Positions 39,175 to 46,288 of a DNA stretch of 64,000 bases are shown here, one piece after another. The notes beneath the pieces were generated by a model. It saw only the letters and a program-made list of their open reading frames with translations, was not told the DNA's origin and ran no database searches. The position numbers and the translations under genes are program-made. This DNA is from Bradyrhizobium niftali. GTDB taxonomy: Bacteria; Pseudomonadota; Alphaproteobacteria; Rhizobiales; Xanthobacteraceae. Numbering within the stretch: position 1 is the first letter of the stretch; every line of letters begins with the position of its first letter. Where the stretch lies: assembly GCF_004571025.1 (NCBI RefSeq), contig NZ_SPQT01000024.1:88468-152467 (forward strand). The letters run 5' to 3'.

Positions 39175-39351
39175 TGCGTACTCTCTACACTGTGCCCCAC
39201 AATGCCGAGCTAGACACGTACCTCGTGGCGAACGACTTCGGGGGCGGCGCCAGACCGACGCTGAAAACGCCGATCGCGATCAGCCATCTGCTGGGCGGGC
39301 CAATAACGATGGCGTGCCAATGTCCGACAACACACTGAACAAGGCGCTGCA
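39175..39351 (+). pseudogene. N-terminal fragment of a small conserved protein
   Basis: A 58-codon frame at most, starting 'MRTLYTVPHNAELDTYLVAN' followed by 'DFGG'. It resembles the start of a small Rhizobiales protein with a YLV-x-x-DFG motif, after which the continuation ('TDAENADRD') is found in a different frame that runs on into the integrase fragment. It therefore looks frame-disrupted and truncated. GGGGAG lies before the ATG. Assignment is tentative. Confidence 0.3.
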
Positions 39352-39496
39352 GATTATGAGCTACGATACTGGCCCCGGCAGCGACCACTACGCCCACGAC
39401 TTCCGCTCAATCGCGTCGACCCTGCTCAACGAAGAGGGCAGTTTTGCAGCCGAAAAGCAGATAGCCGCCGTCCGCCTCTGTTTGGCGTTTCTGTGA
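39314..39496 (+). pseudogene. P4-type tyrosine integrase, C-terminal fragment
   Basis: About 45 codons match the catalytic C-terminal part of P4-family integrases: 'PMSDNTLNKALQIMSYDTG' then 'HDFRSIASTLLNEEGSFAA', which corresponds to the conserved H-x-x-R box region. The part before it and the terminal Tyr-containing end are missing; homology stops after 'SFAAEKQ'. It is a dead remnant that marks the left side of the accessory island. Confidence 0.6.
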
Positions 39497-39530
39497 TAGT
39501 GGTAATAAAAGCAGGCCGCAGGATCACGCC

Positions 39531-40187
39531 ATGGCTGATGTGCCGAAGCTCCTCGAGGAATTGTCGAGCTTAACGCTGCTCGAAGCTACAGAACTCGCCG
39601 AGATTCTGAAGAAGAAGTGGCGACCGCCGGAGGTATCTCTGGCCGACATAAAGCGCGATCTTCCGCATTGGCCCGATGCAGTCATTGAACTGTGGCTGTT
39701 CTACCTCGCAAACCGCAGCGCTGGTGATACGGGTTGGCCTCCGCCGGAGCCGCTCGGCAATCACGCGTGGGCAGCTATCCTTGGATACAGGCCCCTTTCA
39801 TGGTGGCGAGAGGTTAGCTGGAAGCGCGAAACGACTGATTGTGGCTTTGCAAATCTCTGCCCGGGTACGAAGGTCATTGTGGCACAAGTGTTGATGGAGA
39901 AAGCAAGCGGCACGATTGATGAGGAGACCGGGAGGCGATTCAAGAAGGGGGCAGATTACCTGATGAAGAATGGCGTGTTCGAAAAGCCGCTTGTTGCGAT
40001 AAGGCTTCCCGATGGTTTGAGTATCCTCGACGGTAATCACCGGATAAGCGCGTTCTGTGGCCTGCAAGAAACGCCCGCCGAATTACTGGAGCCGCGCGGT
40101 TTAAAGAAGCCGGCGCTCGAACAAGACCTATGGATCGGGACGCACAACGGCGGCGAAGTGCCGCTCGATTATCCACCTGGCCTTTAG
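39531..40187 (+). CDS. Ribosomal L7/L12-like N-terminal domain fused to a ParB/Srx-like region
   Basis: A 218-residue protein. Residues 1-30 closely resemble the N-terminal dimerisation domain of ribosomal protein L7/L12 ('MADVPKLLEELSS' then 'LTLLEATELAEILKKKW', against rhizobial L12 beginning MADLQKIV and LSSLTVLEAAELAKLL). Residues 31-145 are unassigned. Residues 150-180 carry a ParB/sulfiredoxin-like motif, 'FEKPLVAIRLPDGLSILDGN' followed by HRISAF (DGNHR at 167-171). In L12 this domain binds L10 on the ribosomal stalk, so the protein might target ribosomes or simply use the domain to dimerise. It ends in a four-base overlap with a convergent DUF2971 gene. No such fusion is known to me. 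Confidence 0.7.
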   Translation: MADVPKLLEELSSLTLLEATELAEILKKKWRPPEVSLADIKRDLPHWPDAVIELWLFYLANRSAGDTGWPPPEPLGNHAWAAILGYRPLSWWREVSWKRETTDCGFANLCPGTKVIVAQVLMEKASGTIDEETGRRFKKGADYLMKNGVFEKPLVAIRLPDGLSILDGNHRISAFCGLQETPAELLEPRGLKKPALEQDLWIGTHNGGEVPLDYPPGL

Positions 40188-41017
40188 CCCGCCCCGTCTA
40201 CCGCTTTGATGCCGAGCTTGCCGAGTTCATCGCGGAGGAATTCGAGGTCGCAGCCCGGGCCGGGAAAAACCTCCGTGATCGTGCCATCTGTCATAGCTTT
40301 TCGGTAATCAAAGCCGAGTTCGAGCCCAAGGGGAAATTCCATCTTCGTGCCGTCGGCCAAGACGAAATGTCCCATGCCAATCGCCGAAAGCGAAATACGC
40401 AACTCGCGCTCATCAGCATAGCTCTTGTCCTTGACGTAGGTGTAGCGGATCGGATTGGGCATCCGGTCGATGTTTTCCCGCGCTTCTTCCCACGACAAAT
40501 AATCGACGATTCCGTAGTTTACGGAGAATATCTGCTTGCAGACGTTTCCTCGGTACAGCAGTCCATTCCTGACCCTCATGGTCTCATTGATGACGGCACG
40601 CAGCTTCGCGAAGTCGAAAGCAATGCCAACTTTACCATGTGCGCTGCCATTCCCGTACTCGCGCCAGATGTGGTCGGAGTTCTCCAGTGAGAAGCAGCTC
40701 GCATAGGTCCGGTTTCGGCAGCGGTCATAATAGTCCGCCCCAGAGAAATCGGATGCCCGTTCGAACCGGGCGGCCTCATTGGCGGCGCGATCTTGTTGCA
40801 ACTGCTCACCGTCATGCCCGTCGGCATTCCGGAAGTCCTTGTAGCTATCGACCCGGTTGAAATAGAGGTATCCGCCGCTCACCGACCGGAGCAGGTTCTC
40901 AACCGTCATGATTTTGTAAAGCTGTTGCCCGGCCGGCGGTGCGGTGAGCATTCCGGCGTGCGGTTCAATGGCCCCTAGCGCGGAGTCGAACGGAGCACTA
41001 TCGGTGTTTTCGGTCAT
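40184..41017 (-). CDS. DUF2971-like protein
   Basis: A 277-residue cytosolic protein with the DUF2971 layout: 'LYKIMTVENLLRSVSGGYLY' and 'FNRVDSYKDFRNADG' at the start, 'YASCFSLENSDHIWREYGNG' in the middle, and 'YVKDKSYADERELRI' later. DUF2971 proteins are common in accessory and defence regions, with no settled activity. The start overlaps the end of the HTH gene by 20 bases on the same strand, so the two form an operon. Its stop shares four bases with the L7/L12-like fusion gene on the opposite strand. Confidence 0.7.
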   Translation of the reverse strand: MTENTDSAPFDSALGAIEPHAGMLTAPPAGQQLYKIMTVENLLRSVSGGYLYFNRVDSYKDFRNADGHDGEQLQQDRAANEAARFERASDFSGADYYDRCRNRTYASCFSLENSDHIWREYGNGSAHGKVGIAFDFAKLRAVINETMRVRNGLLYRGNVCKQIFSVNYGIVDYLSWEEARENIDRMPNPIRYTYVKDKSYADERELRISLSAIGMGHFVLADGTKMEFPLGLELGFDYRKAMTDGTITEVFPGPGCDLEFLRDELGKLGIKAVDGAG

Positions 41018-41303
41018 GGCAGCAGTGTGAGGACGTAGCGCGCTGTGCGGATCGGCAGCCTAGCTTGCCCTCGCTTTCGACCCTCGGCAGCGAAGCATGA
41101 TATTCATCTACGCTGTTGAGATCAATCATGGTCTTGCCCCCCATCTTGTAGGCCCTGATTCTCTCGTGGGCGATCAGCTCATAAGCTTTAGTTCTTCCAA
41201 ATTTGCCATAGCGGCAACCGTCCTTGAACTCGACGAGCCGGCGCTGCTTGACATTTTCATTGTCAACCATGGTTCCTGCATATGCTTCGATGATCTCCGC
41301 CAC
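40998..41303 (-). CDS. Excisionase/AlpA-like helix-turn-helix protein
   Basis: A 101-residue protein containing a MerR/excisionase-type winged helix (HTH_17): 'KFGRTKAYELIAHERIRAYK', then 'MGGKTMIDLNSVDEYHASLP'. The pattern G-R-T-x-x-Y-x-L-I...I-x-x-Y-K-x-G-x-x-x-I is typical. The start could be the first ATG or one 11 codons later. It precedes and overlaps the DUF2971 gene. It may be the element's excisionase or a local regulator. Confidence 0.7.
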   Translation of the reverse strand: MAEIIEAYAGTMVDNENVKQRRLVEFKDGCRYGKFGRTKAYELIAHERIRAYKMGGKTMIDLNSVDEYHASLPRVESEGKLGCRSAQRATSSHCCHDRKHR

Positions 41304-41680
41304 GACCGGATCAAGCCCCTCTGAGCGAGACGGCTACTTCCATGGTGCGACCTTGGAGTCGACGCGGGCTTATCAGGAAGGCGCTGCTTTTGTGGTAGCT
41401 GACGAAGTTCCTGCTGACTCGTTTCGATGCCATCTGCGCGTAGCCCAATTGTTCGGATGGGTTGATCTAAACCGCCTGCGTGGCCAAAAAAACGGATCTG
41501 ATGCCGCGGCTAACTCCTGCGCGCTGTAGAGTGCAAATCGGACAGACCAGAAGCCGAAGACGGTGCAGACCTTCGACGGCCATAGCAGCTTGTAGGTGAC
41601 GATGGACCCCCACGTACATTTCTTCAAATCGGACGACCCCTAGGAGGCGATGAACATGATCGCCGCTGCGTTTTTTCTGG
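41304..41680. other. Gap with no recognisable gene
   Basis: Frames here on both strands lack ribosome-binding sites and family likeness. A plus-strand frame crossing it (to 41529) has mixed composition and no known motif. I see no terminator or RNA gene; it may be degraded island DNA. Confidence 0.4.
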
Positions 41681-42646
41681 CTAGCGGCGTGACCCAAAGC
41701 CGCGATCTTGTCTCAAGGGCATAGCAGGCGTTTGTCCGTTCTTCACGAACCGATCGTAAGTATCTTCCAAATCCGCTTCATCCCGAAAAAAGATTGGTGC
41801 ACTCCCTTCGAAATGGAGGAGGGTGATTTCCTGGTCGTACCGTTCGGACCGAATGCACATCTCAAGGAGCCCTTCAGGAAATCCCCAAGCCTCGGCCGGC
41901 TGCACAAGCCCGGCCTTTGTTTCTTCGGTGAAGAGTCGCCTCTTCGCAGAAGCTGCAGCAGGAAGCTCGAACACCGTGTCTTTCGTGCGAATAAACCGTC
42001 CGGATTTCAAGGCGGGATCGCTTGATCGCGCCCATAGCGCGAAACCTTCATTTGATACGACCATCATGGCGCGCGTCTCGGTATATTCCAGCCATCGCAA
42101 GATCGCAGCGGTCAGGGAGACGCCGTATCGTTTTGCAAGAGCGCTGAGGCGCTTGAAATCGGGTCGTTCGTTTGCCGGAAGCTGACGCCGGAAATCATGA
42201 AAGGGCATCAGAAGAGTTGCCGCAAACTCGTCGGCCTCCTTTTCAATGCCTTTGCCGTTGCGTTGCAGGATGCTTTCTTCGTCGCAATAGACTCCACCAT
42301 CATACTGCTCATCGCTTTCGATTAGATCGCGATGCAAAATGTAGTGCCCGAATTCATGCCCCAGGGTGAAGGCCTTTCGCCCCGGCGACTGGTTCTTGTG
42401 ATAGGCGATACCCCATTGCCGCGGCTTGGTCTCACTGTAGACGAGGGCGCCCATGCAGCCTTTCAGATTGCGCTCTTCGACGGTGACGATCGGGCTTTGT
42501 GGTGCGATCTGCTTCGAATATTCGAGTGCCAGAAACTGCATATCAACAGGATGGCGATCGAAGCGATCCGCTCCGTGATAGGCGTCCAGCAATTGCGTGA
42601 TGCGATTGGCTTCCTTCAGCGGGCGCGGTCGATCTGCAACGGTCAT
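41681..42646 (-). CDS. capP: CapP-like ImmA/IrrE-family metallopeptidase (CBASS regulator)
   Basis: A 321-residue zinc protease. The HExxH motif is His97-Glu-Phe-Gly-His101 ('AFTLGHEFGHYILH'), with the third ligand in 'EKEADEFAATLLMP' about 36 residues later. The C-terminal 150 residues form a separate soluble domain that would be the sensor. It overlaps its XRE-type partner by four bases (ATGA) and both are divergent from a CBASS operon. In described CapH/CapP pairs the protease cleaves the repressor after a damage signal and so derepresses CBASS. Assignment rests on motif plus position. Confidence 0.78.
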   Translation of the reverse strand: MTVADRPRPLKEANRITQLLDAYHGADRFDRHPVDMQFLALEYSKQIAPQSPIVTVEERNLKGCMGALVYSETKPRQWGIAYHKNQSPGRKAFTLGHEFGHYILHRDLIESDEQYDGGVYCDEESILQRNGKGIEKEADEFAATLLMPFHDFRRQLPANERPDFKRLSALAKRYGVSLTAAILRWLEYTETRAMMVVSNEGFALWARSSDPALKSGRFIRTKDTVFELPAAASAKRRLFTEETKAGLVQPAEAWGFPEGLLEMCIRSERYDQEITLLHFEGSAPIFFRDEADLEDTYDRFVKNGQTPAMPLRQDRGFGSRR

Positions 42647-42969
42647 TTATCTTTTTTTGCTCCAAGGATTTTGGCCATTTGCCGCAGCTGTTCCTTCGTC
42701 TCAGACGGCAGGCCGGTATACTCCCGAAAGAATGCAAGATCGGTGGCGTCACCGACGCTCTGTTCATCGCGGCCGAAAAGATAATCCACAGTCACATCGA
42801 GCGCCTTCGCGATCGCCGACAGCTTCTCCGCCGAAGGCCGCGGCGGATTCTTGTTTTCCAATTCCCAGACATAGCTTTTTGCCGAACTGGTCGCCTTGGC
42901 CAGGTCGTCCAAGGTCATGTTCTTTGCGGTACGTAGTTCTTTGATTCTTTTGCCGAACTTGTCAGGCAT
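42643..42969 (-). CDS. capH: CapH-like XRE-family repressor (CBASS regulator)
   Basis: A 108-residue DNA-binding protein. The XRE helix-turn-helix is 'FGKRIKELRTAKNMTLDDLA', 'KATSSAKSYVWELENKN' and 'KLSAIAKALDVTVDYLFG'; the C-terminal 40 residues are the likely dimerisation region and substrate of the adjacent protease. It is transcribed away from the CD-NTase gene from a shared 167-base control region holding repeated TAGCGRTACT boxes. Together with the ImmA-type gene it matches the CapH/CapP arrangement found beside CBASS. Confidence 0.78.
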   Translation of the reverse strand: MPDKFGKRIKELRTAKNMTLDDLAKATSSAKSYVWELENKNPPRPSAEKLSAIAKALDVTVDYLFGRDEQSVGDATDLAFFREYTGLPSETKEQLRQMAKILGAKKDK

Positions 42970-43006
42970 TGTCTCCCCGAGGCGATGTAACTCAGAAAAT
43001 TCGGTG

Positions 43007-43085
43007 TAGCGGTACTCTATGACCCTTGACAGCGGGAGGCAACCCTCTTTACTTTGTTCGGAGTAGCGATACTAACGTTACCGCT
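43007..43085. promoter_or_regulatory. CBASS promoter with putative CapH operators
   Basis: TAGCGGTACT (43007-43016) and TAGCGATACT (43064-43073) are direct repeats 57 bases apart; AGCGGTA (43008-43014) is also complementary to TACCGCT (43079-43085). Between them lies a sigma-70-like promoter: TTGACA at 43026-43031, 17 bases, then TTACTT at 43049-43054. The repeats flank the promoter, as expected for repression by looping or occlusion. Confidence 0.5.
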
Positions 43086-43136
43086 TGGGAGGCTAGGTTG
43101 GCCGGGACCAAGCCTTGGACCCGGAAAGGAACCTTC

Positions 43137-44393
43137 ATGCTGACTCTGCCGGCCTATGACGGCCTTGACCCCTTCGAAGATCCCCTCGACCGGCTGTTGG
43201 CGCAGATTGCTATCGAATTGCAGCTTCCGCCGTCCCTCTTCGACCAGGCCGGAGACCGATATGCGGGCGTGCGCAAGCGGCTCGAGGGCACTTCGGCGTT
43301 CGCCGGATTGATCGAACATTTCTACCCCCAGGGGTCGATGGCCATCGACGCGACGATCTCGACCCGCGGCACCGACGATGAATATGACCTCGATATCGTG
43401 GCGCAGCTCGGCGGCTATTTCCGCGAGATGGCTCCACTGGCGGTCTTGATCGAGCTGGAAAAAGCGCTGGTCAACTATCCCGTGCAGCGCATCACGCGAC
43501 AGACCCGATGCGTGACTCTGCATTACGCAGACAAGATGCATCTTGATATCACGCCGGGCATTCGCGTTGCGGATACAACCGAGCGCGAAAGCTATATCAT
43601 GCACGCCAAGGGGCCGAAGCCCAGCCATGACGATCGCCTGGTCGACATGAATGCCTATGCCTTTGCTTGCTGGTATCAGGAGCGCACGCCGCTCGAGCGG
43701 CGGCTCGCAAAATCCTTCGACCGGCATTGGCGGGGAATCGACGAGCTCATGGCCAAAGACGAGGCCGAAGTCGACGACGTTCCGGATCAAACGCATTTTT
43801 CTGTCAAGAACACCGCCACCTTGGCGCTGCAATTGATCAAGCGCTTCCGCAACATCCGGTATGCCGACTACAGTGGCCGCATTCCCCCGTCGGTCGTGCT
43901 TTCCTATTACGCGGCGCTCGCGGCGCGTCCGAACATGCGCTTGTCCGAGATGGTGATCCGCATCGCGAAATGGATCCTGCGTGATATTGAGGCGGCATCG
44001 ATCAGCGGCAAGCGGCTGCATGTCGCCAATCCGATGTGTCCGAGTGACGTCTTTACCGACCGGTGGCCTGAATCCGTCGCTCAGCAGAACAGGTTTGCCA
44101 ACCATCTCAAGGACCTCGTCAACGGGCTGGAGGCGATGGCCAAGATGACGATGGCGGCGGACGCCATCGGCGAGTGGTTGCGCAAAATGTTCGGCGACCG
44201 CGTCGTCACCAAGGCGGCGGACAGCACCGCCATCCGGCTCGGCGCCGCCATTCAGAACTCGCGGCAGAGCTACTCCCGCAAGGGACGCTTACTCGTGCCC
44301 GGTACGGGGCGCTCACTCAGCGCCGCGGTCGCTCCGCTGGTCGGCCCGGCGACCTCAGCCAAAGCCCACACCTTCTTCGGGGTGAGGTTCTGA
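43137..44393 (+). CDS. CBASS CD-NTase (cGAS/DncV-like nucleotidyltransferase)
   Basis: A 418-residue nucleotidyltransferase that makes a cyclic oligonucleotide alarm signal on phage infection. The catalytic site is Gly66-Ser67 ('FYPQGSMAIDAT') with Asp84 and Asp86 ('DDEYDLDIV') and the third carboxylate Asp137 ('KMHLDITPG'). The C-terminal half is the OAS-type helical part. The ATG at 43137 has AAAGGAA upstream; an open frame to 43026 is not conserved-looking. It heads an operon with an E2-like protein and CapV. Product identity (which cyclic nucleotide) cannot be read. Confidence 0.88.
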   Translation: MLTLPAYDGLDPFEDPLDRLLAQIAIELQLPPSLFDQAGDRYAGVRKRLEGTSAFAGLIEHFYPQGSMAIDATISTRGTDDEYDLDIVAQLGGYFREMAPLAVLIELEKALVNYPVQRITRQTRCVTLHYADKMHLDITPGIRVADTTERESYIMHAKGPKPSHDDRLVDMNAYAFACWYQERTPLERRLAKSFDRHWRGIDELMAKDEAEVDDVPDQTHFSVKNTATLALQLIKRFRNIRYADYSGRIPPSVVLSYYAALAARPNMRLSEMVIRIAKWILRDIEAASISGKRLHVANPMCPSDVFTDRWPESVAQQNRFANHLKDLVNGLEAMAKMTMAADAIGEWLRKMFGDRVVTKAADSTAIRLGAAIQNSRQSYSRKGRLLVPGTGRSLSAAVAPLVGPATSAKAHTFFGVRF

Positions 44394-44395
44394 CG

Positions 44396-44845
44396 GTGAT
44401 ACGGCGGCCCATGTCAATCGACGCGCAGGTCGCCCGAATGAAGTCGACGTGGCCCCTGTTCACCACGCACAACATCGATCGCGCGCAGCAGGCGGCCCGG
44501 TGGACAGGCCATGTCGAACCGCATCTCACCCGCTACAAGCTGGAAATTCGATATGCGGTCGGCAATTTCCCTGAGGTCCGTATCCTCACGCCTCCGCTGA
44601 CCCGGCTCCCGGGCAATGCCGAGGGCGCGCTGCCTCATGTTTATCCACCAGCCGACGATCCGACCCTTTGCCTGTTCGATCCCGAGGCCGGTCAGTGGGA
44701 CTTTTCCATGGCCATCGCCGAGACCACGTTGCCGTGGGCGTGCGATTGGATCGTCTGCTACGAGCTTTGGCTCATCACAGGCGTCTGGCGCGGCGGCGGC
44801 CGACATGCAGGAGATCCACCCCCACATCGAAAGGAAACACCTTGA
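44396..44845 (+). CDS. CBASS E2-like conjugation protein (type II-short)
   Basis: A roughly 149-residue protein with a ubiquitin-E2-like layout: the strand 'RYKLEIRYAVGNFPEVRIL', the 'ALPHVYPPADDPTLCLFDP' segment with the presumed catalytic Cys92 (in TLCLF), and the helix 'WACDWIVCYELWLITG'. In short type II CBASS a lone E2-like protein lacks the E1 and JAB partners and primes the CD-NTase by conjugation. The GTG at 44396 or the ATG at 44411 may be the start. The stop overlaps the capV start (TTGA). No cap3 (JAB) gene is present. Confidence 0.75.
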   Translation: MIRRPMSIDAQVARMKSTWPLFTTHNIDRAQQAARWTGHVEPHLTRYKLEIRYAVGNFPEVRILTPPLTRLPGNAEGALPHVYPPADDPTLCLFDPEAGQWDFSMAIAETTLPWACDWIVCYELWLITGVWRGGGRHAGDPPPHRKETP

Positions 44846-45876
44846 ACTACATCCCGCCCCGTCGATCCGATGGCACGCTGCAAACGGCGAGGCTCAAGCA
44901 GCCCTGGCCGCAGGACCGGCCGTTCCGCATTTTGAGCATTGATGGCGGCGGCATCCGCGGCGTCTTTCCCGCCGCCTATCTCGCCGAACTCGAAAGGCGC
45001 TTTTTGGCAGGGCGCCCAATCTCCGATTATTTCGACATGGTCGCCGGCACCTCGACCGGCGGCATCATCGCCCTAGCCCTCGCGCACGGAATGACCGCAA
45101 GTGAGGCGCTGAAGATTTACAGCGAGCGCGGAGCGCGCATCTTTCCACCGATGCGCGGCATCAGCGGCCTGCGCCGGGCGCTGCGCTGGATCTCAAAGCC
45201 CAAGCATAACCAGAACGTACTCAAGGACGAATTACTGCAGGTCTTCGGCGACGCCTTCCTCGACGATGCCAAGGCTCGTCTTGTCGTTCCGAGCTTTGAG
45301 GGGTTGCATGGCGAGCCCTTCATCTACAAAACGCCTCACCATCCAGACTATCAGAACGACCGCCATAAGAAATTCGCCCATGTCGCCCTGCACACGACGG
45401 CGGCGCCGTCCTACTTCCCGGCCGTTGATGACGACGGCTATGTGATGATCGACGGCGGGATTTGGGCCAACAATCCAATTATGAACGCCGTCGTTGACGT
45501 CTTGGCGTGTTTTGATGTTCCGCGGGAGAACATGCGAGTCTTGTCAATCGGGACCGGCACGTCGACGTTTACGGTCGACGCCGACGCTCAGAAGGGCGGC
45601 GTTGCCCAATGGGCCTTTATGCGCTCATTCAACGCCGCGGCGCGGGCGCAATCCAAGAATGCCCTTGGGCAAGCCTTCTTGCTGCTGGGCAAGCCGAACG
45701 TGGTGCGCATCGATCCGCCGGAGACCGATCGCCCGATCGCCATGGACGATGTTGACCGGTCGCTTCGCGAACTTCCCGAGATGGCCAGGAGCTTGGCGGA
45801 GGGATCAGGCCATCACGTCAATGGCAAGTTCTTCCAGGAGCCAGTCCAAGCCTTCATCCGTTGCCCGAAGCGGTAA
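44842..45876 (+). CDS. capV: CBASS effector CapV, patatin-like phospholipase
   Basis: A 344-residue patatin-fold lipase that would degrade the membrane when the cyclic nucleotide binds. The oxyanion motif is 'SIDGGGIRGVFPAAYL' (D34-G-G-G), the nucleophile Ser71 in 'AGTSTGGIIALAL' and the catalytic Asp204 in 'VMIDGGIWANNP'. No ATG precedes homology; the TTG at 44842, overlapping the E2 stop, has AAAGGAAAC at the right distance and was chosen. It is the last gene of the CBASS operon. Confidence 0.87.
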   Translation: MNYIPPRRSDGTLQTARLKQPWPQDRPFRILSIDGGGIRGVFPAAYLAELERRFLAGRPISDYFDMVAGTSTGGIIALALAHGMTASEALKIYSERGARIFPPMRGISGLRRALRWISKPKHNQNVLKDELLQVFGDAFLDDAKARLVVPSFEGLHGEPFIYKTPHHPDYQNDRHKKFAHVALHTTAAPSYFPAVDDDGYVMIDGGIWANNPIMNAVVDVLACFDVPRENMRVLSIGTGTSTFTVDADAQKGGVAQWAFMRSFNAAARAQSKNALGQAFLLLGKPNVVRIDPPETDRPIAMDDVDRSLRELPEMARSLAEGSGHHVNGKFFQEPVQAFIRCPKR

Positions 45877-46288
45877 CGCATTTTCAGGCTCACCAGGCCC
45901 GGCATAAGAGCTAACACCACACCGATTGCGGCTCTTAAATCAAACTTCAAACTCTCAGAGCTACATATTCAAGTGCTTCGGAAACGACATTCCAACGGTT
46001 AGAGCGTTGGCTACCATCGTCCTCTCAATGCTGAAATAGGGTCCGATTCCCCCAAGGAGCGCCAGCAAACTCAGGCACTTAGTTTAGCCAACCAACCGCG
46101 TTCGTTGAAAATGGTTGAATAAGACGTGTCGAGCTAATGGACCTGCGACTTCGGGGCGCAACTCCAGCCAGGCTCTTACCTAACCCAAGGTTGCATAGAT
46201 GCCGCACTAATGCGCTGCTAGGTGGGTGTGCTTGACCCGCTCGTGTCGAACTGGTCACCGGCGAGTGAGTGAATTGACGGTATCGAGA
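45877..46288. other. Gap between CBASS and helicase, with a tRNA-like tract
   Basis: No protein gene is supported here. Bases about 45990-46064 contain a D-arm-like 'AACGGTTAGAGC' and a T-arm-like 'GGGTCCGATTCCC' about 45 bases apart, followed by 'GCGCCA', but no matching acceptor strand or normal anticodon arm is seen. It may be a decayed tRNA or att scar. Confidence 0.25.

Noticed and set aside
41224..41529. Plus-strand frame of 101 codons in the gap before capP
   Set aside because: Its start overlaps the HTH gene antisense, it lacks a ribosome-binding site and no homology is apparent.
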